Shown: positions 57,801-64,000 of the stretch, piece after piece
How the letters are laid out: every line of letters begins with the position of its first letter
How positions within the stretch are numbered: position 1 is the first letter of the stretch
Origin: Oenanthe sinensis
Lineage: Eukaryota > Streptophyta > Magnoliopsida > Apiales > Apiaceae
Reading direction: 5' to 3'
NCBI GenBank assembly: GCA_028671895.1
Contig: JAPMAC010000221.1
Coordinates: 682,001-746,000 of the forward strand
Length of the DNA: 64,000 nt
The notes under the pieces: model-generated
Told to the model about the DNA's origin: nothing
Databases searched by the model: none
What the model saw: only the letters and a program-made list of their open reading frames with translations
Made by a program: the position numbers and the translations under genes

Positions 57801-58010
57801 TTATTAATCCCCACGTACAAAATTACAAAATCTCAAAAATTAAATACAAGTCTCCAAATTAAATCTTTTATTACCAACCTCATTTAACACTCTCTCCAAT
57901 TACTAAAAATAATAATTATAATAGGATTTTATCAAATAAAATCTCAACTTATACTAGCATAGCATGCATAGTCCAAATGTAATAATACGAGACTAAAAAT
58001 CACATAAATA
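54881..58010 (-). repeat. Gypsy1 5' LTR, long and truncated
   Basis: The PBS side starts TGTAATAGCCTGAAACC (plus strand). The region is over 3.1 kb without a conserved gene. A block at 57200-57560 is GC- and CT-rich, with a (CA)n run near 57420-57436 and proline/serine or arginine/glutamate low-complexity frames on both strands. The far end is not found, because Copia3 begins at about 58011. The length is normal for Tekay-type LTRs. Confidence 0.65.
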
Positions 58011-58733
58011 TGAATATTAGATTAGGTTGAGTTTATACCTCACACGGATCACGCAACCGAGGCTTAAACACAAATATATGAATGAAAACTGTTTGTATTA
58101 TTGATGTGTAAATATAAACTCTCCAAAGCTGTACACAAATCCTAGCAGCTTCTTTGTATTTTTCACATCAACTCTCTCTATTTCTATGCTCTTAAACACT
58201 TCAACTTATTTCACACACTTTAATTAGGTTACATAGAGTGTTTATATAGAGATATCCCTATCAACTAATAACAGAATATCAAATTACAATAGGAATATAA
58301 TTCCTAATCATTAGCTGACAGTTTCCTTCTGCAATTCTCCTTCTTTCCCATAGCATATCTGCAATATTTTTGGCTTTATCTTCGAAGACTTCCCTTTTCT
58401 GTAATCATCTTCCAAATTCAGCTTTGACTTCATAGACTTTGAAATCTTCAGACTCTGCCAGACTATAGACTCTGATGGACTATAGACTCTGATCATTTAT
58501 AGACTCTGACAGATTATAGACTCCGATAGTCTAGAGACTCTGATCATATCCCTGACTTTGATCTCCATCTAGACTCTGGTTTCACTTTCTATAGAAAATC
58601 TTCTAAGTACAAGAATGTTGACTAACTAAACTCTGATCATAAAATTCAGAGACTAGAAAGACTTATTACAAATAATCTATGCTAGATCCTATTCTGGTAA
58701 TTTGTACTTCATCAATTGAATATATTCCTAACA
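58011..58733 (-). repeat. Copia3 3' LTR
   Basis: The right end ATTCCTAACA at 58733 is certain (minus-strand start TGTTAGGAATATATTC). The left end is estimated by alignment to Copia1. AGACTCTGA-type motifs repeat about six times between 58437 and 58570. Confidence 0.65.
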
Positions 58734-58748
58734 ATCTCCCCCTATTTA
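58734..58748 (-). other. Copia3 polypurine tract
   Basis: Minus-strand AAATAGGGGGAGAT before TGTTAGGAA; core identical to the LARD PPT. Confidence 0.82.
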
Positions 58749-58854
58749 TGCTTTATAAAAAGTAAGCATAAATCAAGGTTTGATGATGTCAAAACTAAAG
58801 AATGAAACAATTAATCTAGAACAATAAATTTGTATAAGGAAAAAGAATTACTTC

Positions 58855-59405
58855 TTACTTAATCTTCTCAAAAGCTGGATTATTCTTCAAAAATGAATTC
58901 AGCATATTTTCCTCCACAATAGCAAGAGCTTCACCAACGTACTTTTTTAATTTCTTCATTTCTTCATTTGAACATTTGATTTGACAATAAGCTGCTCTCA
59001 GATCATTTGCACTGCTTTCTTGTTCCTTCAAATCCTTCAACATCAGAACACTACCTTTCCCACTCATAGGTTGAAATCCAAAGTAAAGAACCACACCTTA
59101 TTGAAATTTAATTTTCTTTTCTTCCACTGGCATGACTTGATCATTTCCTTCAACATCAACATATTTTAAGGAAAACTTGCCCATCTGTCGATTTGCCTGT
59201 CTGTGCAGAGTCAGCTTCCTATCAATCTTCTTGAACCATTTGTGTGTGACAACTTCTTTTCTTTTATTCACTTTATAAGCAATTTGTGGGAGAAATCTAA
59301 TATATTGTAATTCCTTAGCCTGTTTGAAAAAGATAAATTTTGATTGACTAATCCATCTTGCAGATCCACCTTCTAAGAAATATACCAGCGTCTCATTTTG
59401 CATCT
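58855..59405 (-). pseudogene. Copia3 additional ORF, C-terminal end
   Basis: Two open pieces (59098-59403 and 58855-59094) are in the same frame with a single TAA between them. The first has SARWISQSKFIFFKQAKELQ and VVTHKWFKKIDRKL. The second has FGFQPMSGKGSVLMLKDLKE and a lysine-rich helix. The layout and spacing match the C-terminus of the Copia1 and Copia2 aORF (LILNPDGKK, then a charged helix), so this is the same gene family at greater distance. Confidence 0.7.
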
Positions 59406-60546
59406 TGTTGGGAATCTACATGTAACTTGATGATAATACTAAAACTTAGAATTATAGAAATTTTCAATAATTGTAACTGATCAACTGATATGAAATTTAT
59501 AAATATCAATTGATCAGGGAACCATTTATCAGTTGAAATGTTTATCTGAATCAATTGATAATATGGATTGTAGCATAGATGTACTTAGTCTATTTTCAAT
59601 TGATAAGGTGTAAATCAATTGATACTAGAGTCAATTGATATAGGTCATCAACTGATGTGTAACTTAGACTGTTAAATTGTGATTATTTGAAGACAAGAAA
59701 ATTATACAAGTGAAGGATGATCAGTTGATATTGAAGCATCAACGGATAGAAGATCAATTGAAGAAACCAAGTTAAGAGTTGAAGACCATCAACTGATGTG
59801 AAGACCCATCGATTGATATATCGATTGATATCATTTATCAATCGATAAGGCAACTATACTTATCAATCGATGGATATCAAGATCAATCGAAGAACATTAT
59901 CAGTTGTTGAATAAAAGAAGAGTCAATTGATATGCTTAACAGCAAATTATCAATTGACTGTGACAAAAAGGCAATCTGTCAGAGATCCAGAAAGACAAAA
60001 GAACACCTATGGAAGACAGTCTATGATGACTGTGAAGACTCAAGTCGAAGTTGTCTTTTCAAAACACTGAAGACTTTTTCCTAGATCAGAAAAAGGCAAA
60101 AGCAAAAAGAAAAGATAGAAAATTTAGCAATTACAGAATTAAAAAAAGGTATATGTCTACTTTTCTAGGTAATTGTAAAATACACTTGTAATATATAAAC
60201 AAGTGTAGTAGCAAGGTTAGAGGTAACAAAGTTAGAAAGAAATTCTCAGAATCAACTGATCATTTCAGAGAGCACATTGTAAGTTGATTTACATTTTAAC
60301 CTTGTACAAACGAAGCTAGGTTTATTTCTAACCTAGGAACATTGAGCAAAAATATACACTGATGGAAAAATCAATCCATTAGTAATTTTAAATCTCTTGT
60401 TCAATTTATATTCTTTATCTGAGTTGTTCATACATATTCTGACTTTTCTCAAACACTAAGAACAAATATTAAAACACATAAAAAGTTTTGATATTTGTAT
60501 TCAACCCCGCGTTCTACAAATATTGTCAGTGTTCTAAGAACTAACA
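59406..60546 (+). repeat. Copia4 5' LTR
   Basis: The right end AGAACTAACA at 60546 is fixed by the PBS. The left end TGTTGGGAATCTACATG at 59406 is the best candidate, since the Copia3 frame stops exactly there. ATCAATTGAT, ATCAATCGAT and ATCAACTGAT strings occur more than 15 times between 59470 and 59950. TATATAAA (60192-60199) lies in a perfect 9-bp inverted repeat. Confidence 0.75.
60181..60207 (+). promoter_or_regulatory. Copia4 LTR TATA box inside a perfect inverted repeat
   Basis: TACACTTGT (60181-60189), loop AATATATAA, ACAAGTGTA (60199-60207): nine perfect pairs around the TATA box. The transcription start is expected near 60225. Confidence 0.7.
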
Positions 60547-60560
60547 ATTGGTATCAGAGC
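60547..60560 (+). other. Copia4 primer-binding site
   Basis: ATTGGTATCAGAGC immediately after the LTR; intact initiator-methionine tRNA complement. Confidence 0.93.
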
Positions 60561-60604
60561 ATGCTTTCAACATACAGAAAGTTTAAAGATCAAGAACAGT
60601 CAAT

Positions 60605-62979
60605 ATGGGCCAAAAAGATTCAGGTGTAAAGATTCCAGTATTAGAAAAAGATGAATACTTTCCATGGAAGGTAAAAATGCATCTGCATCTTCTTTCTCTT
60701 GACCCTTCCTATGTTCACTGCATAGAGAACGGTCCTCATATTCCCATGAAGCTAGTTATAGGTGTAAACCCTGATGAAACTCCTACAGTTGATAGACATG
60801 TTCCAAAACTCATCTCTGAGTTCACAGAAGAGGATGAAAAAGAAGTACTTAAAGACAAAAAGACCATGAACATTCTGTTTAATGGTCTAGATAAAGATAT
60901 GTTTGACAATATGATAAACTGTACTTCATCAAAAGAAGTATGGGACACTCTTCAAACTCTGTGTGAAGAACTGAACAAGTTAGGAAAAATAAGATGCAAC
61001 TCTTAATTCAAAAATATGAATAATTTCATTTTAAGAGTGGTGAAACCATCAATGATAGCTATAGCAAATTCCAAAAGTTGAATGGTCTAAAGCTATATGG
61101 TAGGGTTTATGCAACAGAAGATACAAATCTTAAATTTCTTAGATCTCTTCCAAAGGAGTGAAAGGCAATGACTGTCTCCATTAGACAATCTCAAGATTTT
61201 AAAGATTATACTCTCGAAAAACTATATGGTATTCTCAAGACTTATGAACTGGAGATTCAACAAGATGAAGAGATTGAGAAGAATCAAAGAAATGAGAAAA
61301 CTGTGGCTTTGATGGTCAAAGGGAATGAAGACAAGAAAGAGAAGAAGGAAACTGGTTGTGTAGAAGAATTCATCATGATGGCTGGTGATGCTGTTGAAGA
61401 ATCATCCAAGGGAAAAGGAAAGGGCAAGTGTGAAGAAAATGAAACATGCTCACAGGATGATTTGGATGAGATTGATGAGCACCTTGCATTTTTGTCAAGG
61501 AAGTTTTCAAAGCTAAAATTCAAGAGGAATCCAGATGCTCAAAGGCCTGGATCCCAGTTTAGAAGCAACAATCAAATCAGAAATTTGGTTAATAGATCTA
61601 AATTCAAATGCTTTAACTGTGGATTGGCTGATCATTTCTCTAATGAGTGCAGAAAGCCAAAACAAGAAAAGGCAAAGTCATATGAGAGTATTGATTACAA
61701 AAAGAAATACTTTGACCTTTTGAAACAGAAAGAAAAGGCTTTTATTACTGAGGAGAAGGACTGGGATGCTGAGGATAGTGATTCTGAAGAATATATCAAT
61801 CTAGCTCTAATGGCCAACCATGAAGATGAAGAAGCTAGTTCAGCATCTAATCAGGTACTAGCTACCAACTTTTCTGAACTTACTGCTGATGAATGCAATA
61901 GTATTATTAATGAAATGTCCAATGAATTGTATAATTTGCATGTCACTCTTAAGTCTCTAAACAAAGAAAACCTCAAGTTAATGAACATCATTGATGTCTT
62001 AACTAAGAGGAATATTTTTCTTGAAAATGAACTTGTTTGTTTAGATAGATTCAAGCAGGAATGTAAGGATGCTAGAGATGAACTAGTAAACAGTTTGAGA
62101 AGAGAAGAATTGTTGAAAGAACAATTAGCTGAAGAAATAGAAACCATTAACAGATGGAATAGGTCTGCTAAAACTGCCAAACAAATCATTGATGTTCAGG
62201 GTATAGATACTCTAGGAGAATCCCCCAATTCAACTGGCAAGCCATTGGATGATGCTTCAAGGGATAAAGATCAATCGACTGCTAATCCTTCATCGATCGA
62301 TAAGGATTATCAATCGATTGATGCTGAATCAATCGATAAGCATCCATCGACAAGTAAATCATCGATGGCTAATAAAAAGAACAAATTTAGCACTCCTATC
62401 AAGTTTGTTAAGGAAACCAAAAATCAAGTTGAGACTAAGGTTGAGAAGATCAACATAGGTAGCTTATCCAAGAATCAATTAGAAGCAAAATTAAAAGATA
62501 TAGCACCTATAGAAGTTATTCAACCTAAGTCTGAGAAAAAGAAGAAGAATAGGAATGGAAAAGTAGGCATAAATAAGCACAACAATTACACTCCTGATAT
62601 GTATGCACCTAGAAAGGTATGTGCTAAGTGTGGTAGTGTAAATCATTTGTCTATGCAATGTAAGAATGAAAAGAAGTATATGTCTTCAAATGATTTAAAT
62701 GCACAGGCCATGACTTCAAATGCCATGCTTACCAATCCTATGCTCATGAATGCCATGTCTTCAAATTTAGTTACACCTAATGTTCATATGCCTTATGCAC
62801 AAGTTCTATACATGTATAATCCTTTCTTTGCATATGCAAATATGAACATGCTTAGTATGCCATGGAACATGCCTAATATAGATAATGAAGTGCATGGAAA
62901 TTTTGCCATGAGTTCCAAGGTGTCTAAGCCTCAAAAGCCAACTCCCAAAGTTAAAGTGGAGTTAAACCCACCAAAATAA
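60605..62979 (+). pseudogene. Copia4 gag
   Basis: It starts at ATG 60605 (MGQKDSGVKIPVLEKDEYF). The first frame ends at 61006; after a frameshift and two stops (near 61018 and 61158) the 603-codon frame 61168-62979 continues the UBN2 capsid domain (LYGILKTYELEIQQDEE). Two intact CX2CX4HX4C knuckles are present: CFNCGLADHFSNEC (about residue 149) and CAKCGSVNHLSMQC (about residue 486). Between them lie a long coiled coil and a linker with repeated SID residues (SSIDKDYQSIDAESIDK) encoded by ATCGAT/ATTGAT repeats. Copia gag usually has one knuckle; the second is a notable addition. The C-terminus is methionine/asparagine-rich. Confidence 0.88.
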
Positions 62980-63059
62980 AAGGAGCCAAAGTTAACAATC
63001 AAGCTCAGGCTGCAACTAATAAAAGAGGACCCAAGGCAGCTTGGGTACCAAAAGCAACT

Positions 63060-63332
63060 TGATTGTTTTTATTGTGTGCAGGGAAACAGAAGAAGAGTCT
63101 CTAGTATCTAGATAGTGGATGTTCTAGGCACATGACTGGAGATATGTCCCTGCTCACAAAGTTTGTGGAGAAAGCTGGCCCAGGAGTTACTTTTGGAGAC
63201 AACAGCAAAGGTTATACTTTGTGATATGGCTCAATTACAAGTGAAAATGTTGTCATTGAACCTGTAGCACTAGTTGATGGACTAAAGCATAATCTGCTAA
63301 GCATTAGTCAACTGTGTGATAATGGAAATGGT
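63060..63332 (+). pseudogene. Copia4 aspartic protease
   Basis: YLDSGCSRHMTGDMSLLTKF carries the DSG active site, and LVDGLKHNLLSISQLCDNGN the C-terminal block. TAG just before YLDSG and TGA in place of a glycine codon (near 63222) interrupt it. Confidence 0.85.
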
Positions 63333-64000
63333 GTGTGGTTTTCAACTGGATCATGCATTATAGCCAACAAAGAAACTGGTGATGTTCTCTTGACAGGTGA
63401 AAGAAAAGGAAATGTCTATGTAGCTGACTTTAATTCTGTAAAGGCTAATTCTATGACCTGTCTACTCAGAAAAGCCAATACAGATGAAAGTTGGATTTGG
63501 CACAAGAAGCTAGCACATTTAAAATTTAAATCAATGAATCAATTGGTTAGGAAGAATTTGGTTAGAGGCATTCCACAAATGGAATTCACCAAGGATGGAC
63601 TTTGTGATGACTGTCAAAAAGGATAACAAGTAAAAGCATCATTTAAGTCAAAGTCTGAATCATCCATTGATAAGCCTTTGGAGTTATTGCACATGGATTT
63701 GTTTGGTCCTGTCAACACAATGTCAATTACCAAAAAGAGATATGCATTGGTAATTGTGGATGACTTCCCAAGATGTACTTGGGTATATTTCTTACACTCA
63801 AAGGATGAGGCAAGCAAAATCATTATAAATCATGTGAAGAATGTTGACAATGGCACTGAATGGAAGGTCAAAACAATTAGAAGTGACAATGGTACTGAAT
63901 TCAAGAACTCAACAATAACAGAATTCTGTGAAGAAAAGGGTATCACTCATCATTTCTCAGCTCCAAGGACTCCACAGAAAAATGGAGTTGTTGAAAAGAA
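63333..64000 (+). pseudogene. Copia4 GAG-pre-integrase and integrase core (truncated by window end)
   Basis: WIWHKKLAHLKFKSMNQLV and GLCDDCQKG form the HHCC zinc region. A TAA at 63624 replaces a lysine codon. The core then reads LLHMDLFGPVNTMSITKKRY (first D) and IRSDNGTEFKNSTITEF (second D), and the window ends at KNGVVEK just after the expected catalytic E. The frame is otherwise continuous. Confidence 0.88.

Larger units (their letters stand above)
31955..58010 (-). mobile_element. Gypsy1: chromovirus-like Ty3/gypsy element, split by Gypsy2 and lacking its 3' end
   Basis: On the minus strand, from right to left: 5' LTR (54881 to about 58010), PBS, an unusual leader ORF, gag, protease, RT, RNase H and integrase. 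It stops within the integrase C-terminal region at about 31955. The chromodomain, 3' UTR and 3' LTR are missing. Gypsy2 is inserted in the leader with a CCTCT duplication (36454-36458 and 52649-52653). The pol motifs and long LTR suggest a Tekay/Del-type chromovirus, but without a chromodomain this is inference. Confidence 0.8.
58011..59405 (-). mobile_element. Copia3: 3' fragment of a related Sirevirus-like copia
   Basis: 3' LTR (about 58011-58733), PPT and the last 550 bp or so of an aORF. The LTR shares the order of features with Copia1 (AACACAAATATATG, CTTTGTATT-like region, TATATAAA) but is clearly diverged. Its 5' portion is replaced by the Copia4 LTR at about 59406. Confidence 0.75.
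59406..64000 (+). mobile_element. Copia4: Sirevirus-like copia element, 5' half (continues beyond the window)
   Basis: LTR (about 59406-60546), initiator-Met PBS, gag, protease, GAG-pre-integrase and the start of the integrase core read on the plus strand. RT and the rest lie past 64000. It interrupts the Copia3 aORF. Coding sequence has one frameshift and several stops, so this copy is defective. Confidence 0.88.

Overview
This 64-kb window is AT-rich nuclear DNA from a flowering plant. The transposable element families (hAT, Sirevirus-like Ty1/copia, Tat-type and chromovirus-type Ty3/gypsy), the plant-style GT-AG introns and the near absence of host genes suggest a large, repeat-rich eudicot genome. 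I cannot name the species from sequence alone. Almost everything here is nested retroelement. The only candidate host gene is a short first exon on the minus strand at 76-182, with a G-box upstream.

The layout can be read as strata. The oldest layer is a hAT DNA transposon: terminal end at 584, transposase remains at 1214-4570, and the 5' exon and promoter at 29296-29578. It was broken by a copia solo LTR (about 2146-3460) and by a complete reverse-oriented Ty1/copia element, Copia1 (4651-28969, target duplication GTAAC). Copia1 itself contains a 12.3-kb non-autonomous LTR element, a LARD (9240-21501, target duplication ATAGC). The two LARD LTRs are both 1,447 bp and nearly identical, so it is the youngest event that can be dated here. 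Next comes a truncated second copy of the Copia1 family, Copia2 (29592 to about 31955). It is fused in frame to a chromovirus-like gypsy element, Gypsy1 (about 31955 to about 58010, minus strand). Gypsy1 is split by Gypsy2, a Tat-lineage element (36459-52648, target duplication CCTCT). Gypsy2 is in turn split inside its 5' LTR by a 4.9-kb solo LTR (47178-52123, target duplication CGTGA). The right end holds a copia fragment, Copia3 (about 58011-59405, minus), and the first half of a plus-strand copia element, Copia4 (about 59406 to beyond 64000).

Coding potential: every gag-pol in the window carries frameshifts or stops. Three element proteins go beyond gag-pol. One is a very long extra ORF between RNase H and the 3' LTR of the copia elements. 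One is a gene transcribed antisense to Gypsy2 pol, with a TATA box, two introns and a Transposase_28-like domain. One is an unrecognised ORF between the primer-binding site and gag of Gypsy1.

The most interesting signal is at DNA level. Each retroelement family carries its own short motif repeated through LTRs, spacers and coding linkers. In Copia1 the same nonamer is read in different frames in different proteins (NSD in gag and pol linkers, QTL in the extra ORF). This suggests a nucleic-acid function or a DNA-level origin rather than protein constraint. Several copia LTRs also place the TATA box in the loop of a perfect inverted repeat.
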